Source: Alistipes sp. (GTDB lineage Bacteria > Bacteroidota > Bacteroidia > Bacteroidales > Rikenellaceae). Taken from it: 46,467 bases of DNA. This document shows, one piece after another, positions 26,068-35,109 of the stretch. Each line of letters begins with the position of its first letter. The first letter of the stretch is position 1. The stretch spans positions 1 to 46,467 of the forward strand of contig JAFQOR010000004.1 of NCBI GenBank assembly GCA_017403125.1, written 5' to 3'. A program made the position numbers and the translations under genes. The notes under the pieces are model-generated. The model was not told where the DNA came from and did no database searches. It worked only from the letters and a program-made list of their open reading frames with translations.

Positions 26068-26833
26068 GTTATACATATCGCCGTGTCCGAACGACACCTT
26101 CATGTTCGATGCGATAATAAATCGCCGTATCGACCTCGGTGGCATGTCGTTCGATGTCGAGTATCACGATATCGAGCAGCTTAACGAGCGTGCCTTGCGT
26201 GGTGAGGCCGATATTACGAAGTGTAGCACGGCGCTGCTGCCGCAACTCTATCGCAACTATGCGTTGCTCGATAGCGGCTCGGCCCTTGGTCGTGGTAATG
26301 GCCCGCTATTGGTGCGCCGCAAGGGTGATACGGGGCCGTTGCATCATGTAGCTGTGCCGGGGTTGCATACTACCGCAAACATGCTCCTCGTGCGCCTGTT
26401 CCCCGATATCGATAAGCGCACGCCGATGCTCTTTTCCGATATTGCGGAGGCTGTCGAGAGGGGCGATTTCGATGCGGGGGTGCTGATTCATGAGGGGCGC
26501 TTTGTCTATCATAAGCGCAACTTGGAGCTTGTTGCCGACCTTGGCGTGGAGTGGGAACGTAGGCTCTCGCTACCTTTGCCTCTTGGCTCTATCCTTGCTT
26601 CGCGTAACCTCCAAGAAGAGGAGATAGAGGCTCTGGATGAGCTTCTTTTGCGAAGCATTGAGTATGCCTTTCAAAATCCCGAAGCCTCGCGAGCCTTTAT
26701 CAAGGAGCATGCGCAGGAGATGGATGACGATGTCATCGAGCGTCATATTGCGCTATTTGTCAATAGTTTCTCCCTCTCGCTCGGTAGCGAGGGGCGTCGA
26801 GCTGTTGAGGCGTTGTGTGGCATAGATTTGTAG
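26048..26833 (+). CDS. mqnD: 1,4-dihydroxy-6-naphthoate synthase
   Basis: A 261-residue periplasmic-binding-protein-fold lyase that converts cyclic dehypoxanthinyl futalosine to 1,4-dihydroxy-6-naphthoate. The opening KLYISPCPNDTFMFDA is the MqnD signature (SPCPNDTF), followed by the conserved ADITKCSTALLPQLYRNYALL and the IHEGRF region containing the catalytic-type His. The start at 26048 was chosen because AGGAG at 26038-26042 is optimally spaced from it; ATG at 26045 is adjacent and the frame is open further upstream. It ends 12 bases before a long terminator hairpin. Confidence 0.94.
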   Translation: MRTKSYKLYISPCPNDTFMFDAIINRRIDLGGMSFDVEYHDIEQLNERALRGEADITKCSTALLPQLYRNYALLDSGSALGRGNGPLLVRRKGDTGPLHHVAVPGLHTTANMLLVRLFPDIDKRTPMLFSDIAEAVERGDFDAGVLIHEGRFVYHKRNLELVADLGVEWERRLSLPLPLGSILASRNLQEEEIEALDELLLRSIEYAFQNPEASRAFIKEHAQEMDDDVIERHIALFVNSFSLSLGSEGRRAVEALCGIDL

Positions 26834-26845
26834 TGGGTCTGTATA

Positions 26846-26886
26846 GATATTGGGCTGGCTAAATATTTTTTAGCCAGCCCAATATC
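26846..26886. terminator. Bidirectional terminator between mqnD and ahpF
   Basis: GATATTGGGCTGGCTA (26846-26861) pairs perfectly with TAGCCAGCCCAATATC (26871-26886) around a 9-base A/T loop. The two transcription units converge here, ending at 26833 (rightward) and 26910 (leftward). Confidence 0.8.
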
Positions 26887-26909
26887 TGTTATATCCATCT
26901 GCGTTGCGA

Positions 26910-28478
26910 CTATCCAACAACGCCGCGCACTCTGTCGTCAAAGGCTGTAAGGGCAGACTTTGCACCCTCGCCCATGGCGATAATTATCTGCTTGTAGGGT
27001 ACCGACGAAACGTCGCCTGCGGCATAGACGCCGGGGATGTTGGTGCGACAGTGGGCATCAATCACAATCTCGCCGATGCGCGTCTTCTCCAACTCTGTGA
27101 AAGGCTGGCTGTTGGCGCTCAATCCAATCTGCACGAATACGCCATCCAACTCTACGGTTTCTATCTCCTCTGTTTGGCGATTCTTCAACTCCAATGCAAC
27201 AACCTTCTCGCCGTTACCAACAACCTTCATTGTTTGTGTTGCAACCATAATCTCGACGTTTGCCAGGCTGCGCACCTTCTCTTGCAACACCTGGTCTGCC
27301 TTCAAGCTATCCATAAACTCTATCACCGTAACCTTCTGGCATATACCAGCGAGGTCTATGGCTGCCTCGATACCGGAGTTACCGCCACCCACGACCGCCA
27401 CTCGTTTGCCTGCGTAGAACGGACCGTCGCAGTGGGGGCAGAAAGCTACGCCACGCCCGATATACTCCGCTTCGCCCTCGACATTTAGTCGTCGCCAGCC
27501 GGCACCCGTAGCAATTATCACTGCCGGTGCACTAAATATCTCGCCACCCGTTACCGTTACGCGCTTCTCCTTACCTTGAAGCTCCGTAGATTCGATTCGT
27601 CGGTTCTCAAAGAGCTCGATAGGGTAGTGTGTGAGGTGCGTGCGCAGGTTATCAGCTAACTCACTACCTGTGGTATAGGGTATCGATATCATGTTCTCGA
27701 TGCCAACCGTCTCCTTTACCTGACCTCCGATACGCTCTGCTACCATTGCCACTTTCAGACCCTTGCGTGCAGAGTATATTGCCGCCGAGGCTCCGGCAGG
27801 ACCGCCGCCAAGTACCACTACATCGAAGCTGCGATTTACGGGAGCAACACTCTCCTCGTCTGTTATCTGTGATGACCCATATCGCGTCTCCAACTTCTCC
27901 AAAAGCTCGCCGAGTGAGCCACGTCCTACATGCAACATCTCGCCGTCAGCAAATACCGTGGGTACCGCCTGAACACCTTTGCTATCTACTTCGCTTTGGA
28001 AGAGTGCTCCATCCACCATCTCATGGCTTATATTTGGATTGAGCAGTGCAAAGATGTTGAGAGTTTGCACTATATCGGGGCAGTTTGTGCAGGTGAGTGA
28101 CACGTAGGTCTGCAAACGTATATCTCCCTTCAAGGCGCGAACACGACGAGCTATGCCCTCGTCGGGGAGATTTTTACCCTTGCCATCGGCGTTGAGTATC
28201 GCCAGAAGAAGCGATGTAAATTCATGTCCGTTGGGTATGCCTCGGAAGCTTACACCTGTCTTTGCGCCATCTTTTAGTAGCGAGAAGCACAAGGTGTCGC
28301 CCTCGGCGCTATGTTGCTCGACCTGCAAGCGTTGTGAGGTCGATGCAAAGTCGTTGAGAAACTCCACGAGCGCACCTCCCTCGTTGCGTGACGGCGAGAG
28401 CTCGATAGAGAGTGTATAGTTGGCTTCGAGATTTCCAAATATCTCGGTTACTTGTCGAAGGATTGAAGCGTCTAACAT
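26910..28478 (-). CDS. ahpF: Alkyl hydroperoxide reductase, flavoprotein subunit
   Basis: NADH-dependent FAD disulfide reductase that recharges AhpC. The start at 28478 (MLDASILRQV) gives 522 residues, matching AhpF; the open frame continues 19 codons upstream. The N-terminal tandem thioredoxin-fold domain carries CTNC (about residues 130-133), which passes electrons to AhpC. The FAD-binding motif VLGGGPAGASAA starts the reductase part, and the redox CPHC motif lies in FCPHCDGPF. It is 88 bases after ahpC in the same direction and ends at a bidirectional terminator. OxyR control is likely from other Bacteroidetes but no site was identified. Confidence 0.95.
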   Translation of the reverse strand: MLDASILRQVTEIFGNLEANYTLSIELSPSRNEGGALVEFLNDFASTSQRLQVEQHSAEGDTLCFSLLKDGAKTGVSFRGIPNGHEFTSLLLAILNADGKGKNLPDEGIARRVRALKGDIRLQTYVSLTCTNCPDIVQTLNIFALLNPNISHEMVDGALFQSEVDSKGVQAVPTVFADGEMLHVGRGSLGELLEKLETRYGSSQITDEESVAPVNRSFDVVVLGGGPAGASAAIYSARKGLKVAMVAERIGGQVKETVGIENMISIPYTTGSELADNLRTHLTHYPIELFENRRIESTELQGKEKRVTVTGGEIFSAPAVIIATGAGWRRLNVEGEAEYIGRGVAFCPHCDGPFYAGKRVAVVGGGNSGIEAAIDLAGICQKVTVIEFMDSLKADQVLQEKVRSLANVEIMVATQTMKVVGNGEKVVALELKNRQTEEIETVELDGVFVQIGLSANSQPFTELEKTRIGEIVIDAHCRTNIPGVYAAGDVSSVPYKQIIIAMGEGAKSALTAFDDRVRGVVG

Positions 28479-28566
28479 ATCTGTTTGTCGGTTTATAGGT
28501 TGTGTTTGGATTTTGTTAGAAGAGTGACTAACCATTGTTGTGGTGTAGCCACTCTTCGCCTTTTGA

Positions 28567-29133
28567 TTAGATCTTACCTACCAAGTCGATGCTCGGCTTG
28601 AGTGTCTCTGCGCCCTGCTTCCACTTTGCGGGGCATACCTCGCCGGGGTGATTTGCTACGAAGATAGCTGCCTCGACCTTGCGTACCAACTCGTCGGCAT
28701 TGCGACCGATGCTGTTGTCCTGAATCTCGGCAATCTTAATCTTACCCTCGGGATTTACGAGGAATGTGCCGCGATATGCCATGCCATCCTCCTCGCTCAT
28801 CACGCCGAAGCCGCGGCTGAGTACGCCTGTGGGGTCTGCCAACATCGGATAGTTAATCTTGCGGATGCTCTCCGATGCATCGTGCCATGCCTTGTGAACA
28901 AAGTGCGAGTCGGTGCTTACAGAGTAAACCTCCACACCCAGGCTCTTCACCTTCTCATACTTATCGGCAAGATCTACCAACTCGGTGGGGCAAACGAATG
29001 TGAAGTCGGCAGGGTAGAAGAAGAATATAGCCCACTTGCCTTTAACATCGTCGCTCGATACGGCCTTAAAGTCGCCATTGTGATAAGCCTGAACTTTGAA
29101 CTCGGGAAGCTGTGCATTGATAATAGGTGTCAT
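28567..29133 (-). CDS. ahpC: Alkyl hydroperoxide reductase subunit C (peroxiredoxin)
   Basis: A 188-residue typical two-cysteine peroxiredoxin that reduces H2O2 and organic hydroperoxides. The peroxidatic cysteine is in DFTFVCPTEL (about Cys47) and the resolving cysteine in PGEVCPAKW (about Cys168). Length matches E. coli AhpC (187). It is preceded by a clear Bacteroidetes promoter and followed by ahpF, its reductase. Confidence 0.97.
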   Translation of the reverse strand: MTPIINAQLPEFKVQAYHNGDFKAVSSDDVKGKWAIFFFYPADFTFVCPTELVDLADKYEKVKSLGVEVYSVSTDSHFVHKAWHDASESIRKINYPMLADPTGVLSRGFGVMSEEDGMAYRGTFLVNPEGKIKIAEIQDNSIGRNADELVRKVEAAIFVANHPGEVCPAKWKQGAETLKPSIDLVGKI

Positions 29134-29235
29134 AATTGTAGTTGTTTTTTATTAGTTAATAATATCTATTTCTTTTCGTAATATAAATATCTGGTATTGC
29201 TTTCTGTTTTTCTATAACCAAAACTTATTTCACTG

Positions 29236-29265
29236 CAAAAGTACAAAAAGAAAATTAACTGCAAG
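29236..29265 (-). promoter_or_regulatory. Promoter of ahpCF
   Basis: Minus strand CTTG (29262-29265), 18 bases, TACTTTTG (29236-29243). It predicts a leader of about 95 bases before ahpC. Confidence 0.65.
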
Positions 29266-29360
29266 CATTTTTAGTTAAAATCTTCAATCATATGTTTTTA
29301 TGGTTGTATAAGCAAAACAAATACCACCTTTGTACCAGCCTCTAATGCACTTATAAACAA

Positions 29361-29395
29361 AAAAACTGCCACGAAGGAATCATGGCAGTTTTTTT
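29361..29395. terminator. Terminator downstream of pepD
   Basis: AAAAACTGCCA (29361-29371) pairs with TGGCAGTTTTT (29383-29393) and is flanked by T-runs on the plus strand and A-runs, i.e. T on the minus strand. It lies 58 bases past the end of the leftward bat-pepD operon and can act in both directions. The rest of 29134-29452 holds the ahpC leader and promoter; no gene is seen. Confidence 0.7.
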
Positions 29396-29452
29396 GCGCT
29401 CCAAAGCCCTATATCTTATTATATATAGGGTGTGGGGCTTTTAGTCCGTTTA

Positions 29453-30907
29453 CTATTCGATAGTGCGCAGGAGCTCTACGAGCAGCTTCCAGAACTTATC
29501 GACCGTTGCAATCTCCAAGCGCTCGTCGGGTGAGTGTACGCCACGTAGCGTGGGACCGAACGACACCATCTCCAAGTGAGGATACTTCTCCAAGAAGAGA
29601 CCGCACTCCAAGCCGGCGTGGATGGCGCGCACCTTTGGCTCGGTATGGAAGAGGTTACGATAGCAATCGACAGTTGCTGCAAGGAGCGTAGAGTTGGGGT
29701 TGGGTGACCAACCGGGGTATCCGTCGGAGTGCTCAACATCGCAGCCCGAGAGGTAGAATACCGACTCGATGGTCTGCGCAGCATATAGCTTGGCGCTCTC
29801 TACCGACGAACGCTGCGAGGTGGTGATTGTTATCTTCTGCTCCTCGACGTTGAACTTTATGGACGCAAGGTTCGACGATGTCTCAACCAAGCCCGGTACG
29901 GCAAACGACATTGCCAATACGCCGTTGGGCAGACCGATAATCGTAAGTAACAAGTAGCACATATCGTCGTTTGTCATCACCTCTGCGGGGCTCTCAATAT
30001 CCGATACCGAGAAACGCATGCGGGGCTCTGTATGGCAGAACTCCTCCTTTAGCTCTTCGCCAAACTCCAAGTAGCGCTCCTTGAAGTCCTCGACCGACTC
30101 CTCCGGTACACCCACGATGGCGTATGCCTCGCGAGGTATGGCATTACGGAGGTTACCTCCGTCGATGCGCTCCAAGGCAATCTGGAATGTCTCGCAAGCG
30201 TTGTAGAGGAAGCGTGCAATAAGTTTGTTGGAGTTTGCACGACCCTTGTCGATGTCGTCGCCAGAGTGACCACCGAGCAGGTCGCCAACCTCCAAGCGTA
30301 CGAAGCGGTAGCCCTCGGGGCTCTCCTCCTTCTCGTACTCCATGGTAGCCACGGTATCGACACCGCCTGCACAGCCGATGAAGATTTCGCCCTCGTCCTC
30401 CGAGTCGAGATTCACCAGATACTTGCCCGTAAGCATGCCCTCGCCCAGTCCAAAGGCGCCCGTCAGACCTGTCTCCTCATCAACGGTGAAGAGTGCCTCT
30501 ATTGCGGGGTGCTCGATGCTGTTGTCCAAGAGCACGGCAAGAGCAGCTGCCATGCCGATGCCACAGTCGGCACCCAACGTAGTACCCTCGGCGCGTACCC
30601 ATTCTCCATCGATGCGTGTGCGGATAGGGTCGTTCTCGAAGTCGAACTCTACGTCAGAGTTCTTCTCGCATACCATATCCATGTGTGATTGCAAAATTAC
30701 GGCAGGACGTCCCTCGTAGCCTTTGGTTGCGGGCTTGCGCATAACGACATTACCTGTGTCGTCCTTCTGATAGTCGAAGCCATGCTTCTGGGCAAAGGCA
30801 ACGAGCCACTCAATAATCTTCTCCTCCTTCTTCGACGGACGTGGCACACGTGTGATGTCGTCGAACTGCTCCCAAATAAGTTTGGGCTCCAAATCACGAA
30901 TAGTCAT
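29453..30907 (-). CDS. pepD: Cytosolic aminoacyl-histidine dipeptidase (M20C, PepD)
   Basis: A 484-residue M20 zinc peptidase hydrolysing dipeptides, including Xaa-His. Metal-binding and catalytic motifs are ILQSHMDMVCEK (His and catalytic Asp), LGADCGIGMA (bridging Asp) and VDEETGLTGAFG (catalytic Glu and metal Glu). The lid domain inserts centrally, and the C-terminal GLECGLFLEKYP includes the last ligand region. Length is normal for PepD. It begins only 7 bases after batB, so it appears to be the last gene of the bat operon. Confidence 0.95.
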   Translation of the reverse strand: MTIRDLEPKLIWEQFDDITRVPRPSKKEEKIIEWLVAFAQKHGFDYQKDDTGNVVMRKPATKGYEGRPAVILQSHMDMVCEKNSDVEFDFENDPIRTRIDGEWVRAEGTTLGADCGIGMAAALAVLLDNSIEHPAIEALFTVDEETGLTGAFGLGEGMLTGKYLVNLDSEDEGEIFIGCAGGVDTVATMEYEKEESPEGYRFVRLEVGDLLGGHSGDDIDKGRANSNKLIARFLYNACETFQIALERIDGGNLRNAIPREAYAIVGVPEESVEDFKERYLEFGEELKEEFCHTEPRMRFSVSDIESPAEVMTNDDMCYLLLTIIGLPNGVLAMSFAVPGLVETSSNLASIKFNVEEQKITITTSQRSSVESAKLYAAQTIESVFYLSGCDVEHSDGYPGWSPNPNSTLLAATVDCYRNLFHTEPKVRAIHAGLECGLFLEKYPHLEMVSFGPTLRGVHSPDERLEIATVDKFWKLLVELLRTIE

Positions 30908-30914
30908 AGTAGTT

Positions 30915-31985
30915 TTATCTTTTATTGGTTTTGTTGTGTTCCATGGTGTTATCCTCCTCTCTGTCGAAGAGTTTTACGTTGCGCAGTAGCGGGTTACGAC
31001 GCGAGAGTATGAGCGATTCGGCTGTGAGCAGTAGCAGTGCTACGCCCAAGAACCATTGATACTTTTCGTCGTACTCTTCGTAGCGACTTGTAGTCAGCGA
31101 TGACTCCTCTATTTCGTCTAAACGCTCAATAATCTTATTCAACCCGAAGTCGCCATTATAGGCACGTCGGTATATGCCCTGCGACGTCTCGGTTACCTCC
31201 TGCAATATAGCTTCGTTGAGTTTTGTTAGCACCATCTTTCCCTCCTCATCCTCGACGGGCTTGCCATCGATTTCGAGTATCACACCCTCGGGTGTGCCTA
31301 TGCCTATGGCACATATCGTTATACCATTTTCGGCGGCGATGCGTGCTGCCTCTACAGCCCCCTCGTTGTGGTCCTCGCCATCGGTGATGAGAATCATCAC
31401 ACGGCTACGATTCTGCTGCGATGACGACGAGAAGGAGAGCGTTGCCGTTCGAATGGCATTTGCGAGGTTCGTACCCTGTGCTGCTATAAGGTTTGTATTT
31501 AGCATACGCACCTTCGAGGCAGCCGTTTTGTAGTCCGAGGTTATGGGGAGTAGTACCTCTGCTTGCTCGGCAAAGGCGACGACGCCTACGCCATCTTGTG
31601 ACATGCGCCCGACAAGCTGCAAAATCGAGTGATGGGCGCACTCTATACGGCTGGGGGCGATATCTTCGGCGAGCATCGAGCGCGATACATCGACAACGAA
31701 GACTATCTCGCGACCTTTGCGCTCGATACTACGCAGCTTCGAGCCGGTGCGCGGACGTGCTGCTGCCAAGCCAATGAAGAGTATGGCGAGGGCAAAGAGC
31801 GATATCTTTATCCATCCGCGAGCTGTTGAACGGTTGGGCATAAGCTCTTTAAGTGTTGAGGTGTTGCCCATGCGTTGTAGCTTGCGACGTTGCCATACGA
31901 GAAGAGCCCAGTATAGCAGTAGTATGATGGGGGCTGCGGCTATCAGCCAAAGCCATTCGGGAGATCCAAATTCAAAGTGATTCAT
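30915..31985 (-). CDS. batB: BatB, von Willebrand A domain membrane protein
   Basis: A 356-residue inner-membrane protein with two N-terminal hydrophobic segments (about 11-28 and 58-76), a periplasmic-facing or membrane-proximal VWA domain and a C-terminal hydrophobic segment. The MIDAS metal site reads DVSRSMLAED (DxSxS), with the later ILITDGEDH providing the second Asp. It follows batA by 41 bases. Bat proteins are linked to aerotolerance in Bacteroides fragilis; the mechanism is not settled. Confidence 0.88.
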   Translation of the reverse strand: MNHFEFGSPEWLWLIAAAPIILLLYWALLVWQRRKLQRMGNTSTLKELMPNRSTARGWIKISLFALAILFIGLAAARPRTGSKLRSIERKGREIVFVVDVSRSMLAEDIAPSRIECAHHSILQLVGRMSQDGVGVVAFAEQAEVLLPITSDYKTAASKVRMLNTNLIAAQGTNLANAIRTATLSFSSSSQQNRSRVMILITDGEDHNEGAVEAARIAAENGITICAIGIGTPEGVILEIDGKPVEDEEGKMVLTKLNEAILQEVTETSQGIYRRAYNGDFGLNKIIERLDEIEESSLTTSRYEEYDEKYQWFLGVALLLLTAESLILSRRNPLLRNVKLFDREEDNTMEHNKTNKR

Positions 31986-32026
31986 CCTTAAAACGCAATC
32001 TTAAAGTTTTCAATATAGCTGCTTGG

Positions 32027-33007
32027 CTACGGAAGTCTGTTGAGTACCACACGTGCAATGAGCAACTCGCCGAGGAGCAAAACAAGAGCGTAGTATATCC
32101 ACTCCATGAATAGGTCCTCTGTCGTTGAGTATGCCGTAACGTGCACTTCACCCCTCTCCAACTGATTTATCTGCTCGTAGATTGAGGCGAGGGCATTCTC
32201 GTCTGTGGCTCGGAAATATTGACCTTCGGTCGTCGTCGCTATCTCCTGCAACAGCGCTTCGTCGATATTTACCTCGACATCAACGTAGGTAGTGTTTCCG
32301 AATATATCCTGTGCGGGGTATTTTGCTGTGCCGCGACTACCTACGCCAATGGTATATACCTTTACGCCCATGTTCTTTGCTATCTCCGCCGACATGCGCG
32401 GCGAGATTTCACCGCGGTTGTTTTCGCCATCGGTCAGGAGTATTACTACCTTCGATTTTGCTCCACTCTCGCGCAGGCGATTTAGTGCTGTTGCCAAGCC
32501 GTTACCTATGGCTGTGCCATCCTCAATGACGCCGCATTTGAGCGATGCCAAGGCGGTCTGCACCTCTCGTATGTCGCTCGTTAGCGGGCACTGCGTGAAT
32601 GTCTCGCCGGCAAAGGCAACTACCGCCAGCCTATCGCCCTCGCGGTCTGCTGCAAACTGTGCTGCAATCTGCTTGGCAGCCTCCATGCGGTCGGGTGTGA
32701 AGTCCGCAGCCAACATCGAGGTCGATATATCCATCGCCATAACGATGTCGATACCATCTACCGTCACCTCCTCCTCGCTATGTCGCTCCACGGGGCGTGC
32801 CATGGCAATTATAATCATGGCAATGGCTCCCATACGAAGCACTATGGGCAGGTGCTGTAACCAGTAGCGTAGTGTGCGAGGTGCACGAAGTCCACCTATT
32901 GACGACACTCTCAACGTGGCGCCATGGCGACCACACCAAATGTAGTATATTATGAGTAGCGGTATTATCACCGCCAACCATAGCATGTTAGGATTCAGAA
33001 AGTTCAT
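32027..33007 (-). CDS. batA: BatA, von Willebrand A domain membrane protein
   Basis: A 326-residue protein with N-terminal hydrophobic segments (about 8-24 and 53-70), a VWA domain with intact MIDAS (AMDISTSMLAAD; second Asp in LLTDGENN) and a C-terminal membrane helix near 300-320. It is the paralogue of BatB and the two are expected to form a membrane complex together with the TPR protein BatC. It begins 3 bases after the batC stop. Confidence 0.9.
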   Translation of the reverse strand: MNFLNPNMLWLAVIIPLLIIYYIWCGRHGATLRVSSIGGLRAPRTLRYWLQHLPIVLRMGAIAMIIIAMARPVERHSEEEVTVDGIDIVMAMDISTSMLAADFTPDRMEAAKQIAAQFAADREGDRLAVVAFAGETFTQCPLTSDIREVQTALASLKCGVIEDGTAIGNGLATALNRLRESGAKSKVVILLTDGENNRGEISPRMSAEIAKNMGVKVYTIGVGSRGTAKYPAQDIFGNTTYVDVEVNIDEALLQEIATTTEGQYFRATDENALASIYEQINQLERGEVHVTAYSTTEDLFMEWIYYALVLLLGELLIARVVLNRLP

Positions 33008-33010
33008 ATT

Positions 33011-33964
33011 CTACCAATTCTTCTTGCCCGAAACAACTATCGCCTTCTGTCTATCTTTGAGCTTCTCTTGCGTCTTATCCTCCTGTGCCTGTATCAGGTC
33101 AAGCATGCGCTCTTGCTCATCGGTCGTAACATTATCTCCGCGAGTAGGTGTCTGCTGTTGTTCGTTGCTGTTATCGCTCTTATCTCCATTGCTGCCATCA
33201 TCCCCCTCGTTCTCATCCTGCTGCTCTGGATTCTGTTCCTGCTCCTCGTTATTCCCCTCACTATCTCCCTTGTCCTCATCTTTGTTTTCGCCACCATCTT
33301 GTTGCTGCTTAGGGTTCTGCTTGGGGTCTTGATTCTGCTGTTTGTCGTCCTGTTGCTCGTCGGAACTGTTGCCCTCTCCCTCGCCTTCGCTCTGCTGCTG
33401 GTCGGGGTTCTGCTCGTTCGACGACTCTCCATTACCACTCTGTTGTTGTTGCCGTTGTTGCTGCTGTTGCTGCTGTTTGCGCAGCTGATCGACAATGCGC
33501 TTGGTGAGTATATAGTTATACTTACTCTCCGAGTCATCGGGATTTAGCAACAACGACTCGCGGAAGGCGTTGAGTGCTGCCTCGTAGTTTTGCTGTGTGA
33601 AGAGGCTCTCGCCAATGTTGCGTAGCGCTTCGGCGCGATACTTCTTGTCGAGGAGCTCATCGTTGGCAATAGCCTCGAACAGCTCGTTCGATGTCTTCCA
33701 CGTGAGCGACGAGTCCTGACGATGTTGCATAAGTGTCTGATAGTATGCATTAGCGCGATTGTAGAGTATCTCCACGCGAGTAGAGTCATGCTCCAATGCC
33801 TGTTCGTAGAGGTTGAGGCTCGAACGGTAGTTCATGCGAGCGAATTGCTCGTTACCCTCACGTACAATGCGACGTTCGGGGTGGTTCTGTGCCGATGCCG
33901 TAGTGACAAAAACAAGCAGCACCGCCAGAATACACAATATGTTATATATGCTCTTAGGTCTCAT
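33011..33964 (-). CDS. batC: BatC-like TPR lipoprotein-type/periplasmic protein with low-complexity tail
   Basis: A 317-residue secreted protein. The start at 33964 was chosen because it opens a signal peptide (hydrophobic core ILCILAVLLVFVTTASA) and because its ATG overlaps the upstream stop as TAATG. At least three TPR units lie between about residues 30 and 145. Residues of about 155-280 are a Gln/Asn/Asp/Glu/Ser-rich low-complexity stretch containing polyglutamine runs, and the last 35 residues (ERMLDLIQAQEDKTQEKLK) match the conserved end of BatC proteins. In most Bacteroidetes bat operons batC follows batB; here it precedes batA. Confidence 0.82.
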   Translation of the reverse strand: MRPKSIYNILCILAVLLVFVTTASAQNHPERRIVREGNEQFARMNYRSSLNLYEQALEHDSTRVEILYNRANAYYQTLMQHRQDSSLTWKTSNELFEAIANDELLDKKYRAEALRNIGESLFTQQNYEAALNAFRESLLLNPDDSESKYNYILTKRIVDQLRKQQQQQQQRQQQQSGNGESSNEQNPDQQQSEGEGEGNSSDEQQDDKQQNQDPKQNPKQQQDGGENKDEDKGDSEGNNEEQEQNPEQQDENEGDDGSNGDKSDNSNEQQQTPTRGDNVTTDEQERMLDLIQAQEDKTQEKLKDRQKAIVVSGKKNW

Positions 33965-35109
33965 TAGTCGTTTATCTTTGTCTCTATGGTTATCTCTCTT
34001 TTGTCGTCGTTTCTCTCCTCGTCGGTGGGCTTGGTGTTCTCGACGAAGTAGTATGCTTTCCAATAGTTTTGTTCGTTCTGCTCGCCATCGGGGCACGCCT
34101 TGGCAAACTTCACCATGTCGGCAGTGCGCAACACCGAAACAAGGTCCATGCGGCTCTCACGCGACATATCCACGGCGCTAAGGGCGCGGATAATCTCGTC
34201 GGTGGTCATCTCCATGGCGCCTATACCCCAGCGTCCCGAGATATAGACTCGAAGTATCGATGCCAGAGTTGTGTAGTAGGGCTTGAACTTGCCATTCTGC
34301 CAGAGCTTGCGATGGCTCAACTCCACCAAAGCCTTGTTGGCAACGACGTGTGGTGGTAGCTGTGGCGCAGCCTTTATGGCAAAAGAACTCCGATTGTTTG
34401 CCCTATGACGATATATCTCCACAATAAGCCATACGACCAGCGCAAGTATTACGAGTGCTATGATGCCATAGATCACGTAGTCCTTGATTTCGTCGAAGAT
34501 GAAGGGCATATCCTTCTGCATGCGTAGCCCGTCATTCACAAGGAACTGTGATGCCATAAGCGAGTCCACCACTGCCCCCTGCTGCGCTGTGGGGTCGAGA
34601 CGCAGGAAGCTCGTTGTATCTAACTGCTCATAACGAGCTACGTGTAGTACCAGTGAGTCGGTAGCGAAGATGGTGTCGGGCAATTCGCGATTCTTCTCGA
34701 AGTAGAGTATCGAGGGGCGAATATAGATATCTCCCGTCTCCATTACTGCAAGTCGGTAGCGTTTACGTAGGTGCAGATGTCTGCCGTCGATGCTGATGGT
34801 ATCGAACGGATACTCCTCAATCTGCTCGAAGATATCCTCGTCATAGGCGGTGAAGGTCGATATGTTACGACGCTTCTCGGCAAGCTCCTTTGCCTGCTCG
34901 TCACTCATCTCCTCCTTAAAGCGCGGAACGCCTATGTCGGTGGCGCGATCCTTCTCTATGTCGATGATGTACTCAACTTGGTCGCCAACCTCTATCTCTT
35001 GTTTCGAGAACTGTCCACTGATTTTAGGACGCTGGGCATATGTTGCACCAACGAGCATGGACATTATTGCGGTGAACAGTATGTTGCGTGTCAAACGGTT
35101 CATTATCAT
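33964..35109 (-). CDS. Bat-operon membrane protein (unnamed; BatD-like position)
   Basis: A 381-residue protein with a signal peptide (about 1-25), a beta-rich extracytoplasmic domain that resembles the start of BatD proteins (KISGQFSKQEIEVGDQVEYII), a membrane helix near residues 213-237 (IYGIIALVILALVVWLIVEI) and a cytoplasmic helical domain of about 140 residues. It lies between DUF58 and batC with coupled stop/start overlaps on both sides. It is the usual uncharacterised member of Bacteroidetes bat operons between the DUF58 gene and batA, and may do duty for BatD. ATG at 35103 is an alternative start. Confidence 0.75.
   Translation of the reverse strand: MIMNRLTRNILFTAIMSMLVGATYAQRPKISGQFSKQEIEVGDQVEYIIDIEKDRATDIGVPRFKEEMSDEQAKELAEKRRNISTFTAYDEDIFEQIEEYPFDTISIDGRHLHLRKRYRLAVMETGDIYIRPSILYFEKNRELPDTIFATDSLVLHVARYEQLDTTSFLRLDPTAQQGAVVDSLMASQFLVNDGLRMQKDMPFIFDEIKDYVIYGIIALVILALVVWLIVEIYRHRANNRSSFAIKAAPQLPPHVVANKALVELSHRKLWQNGKFKPYYTTLASILRVYISGRWGIGAMEMTTDEIIRALSAVDMSRESRMDLVSVLRTADMVKFAKACPDGEQNEQNYWKAYYFVENTKPTDEERNDDKREITIETKIND

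Noticed and set aside
33068-33547. Leucine/valine-rich 159-residue frame resembling a membrane protein
   Set aside because: It is the complement of the Gln/Asn/Asp/Glu-rich tail of BatC; complementing such codons yields Leu/Val-rich strings by chance.
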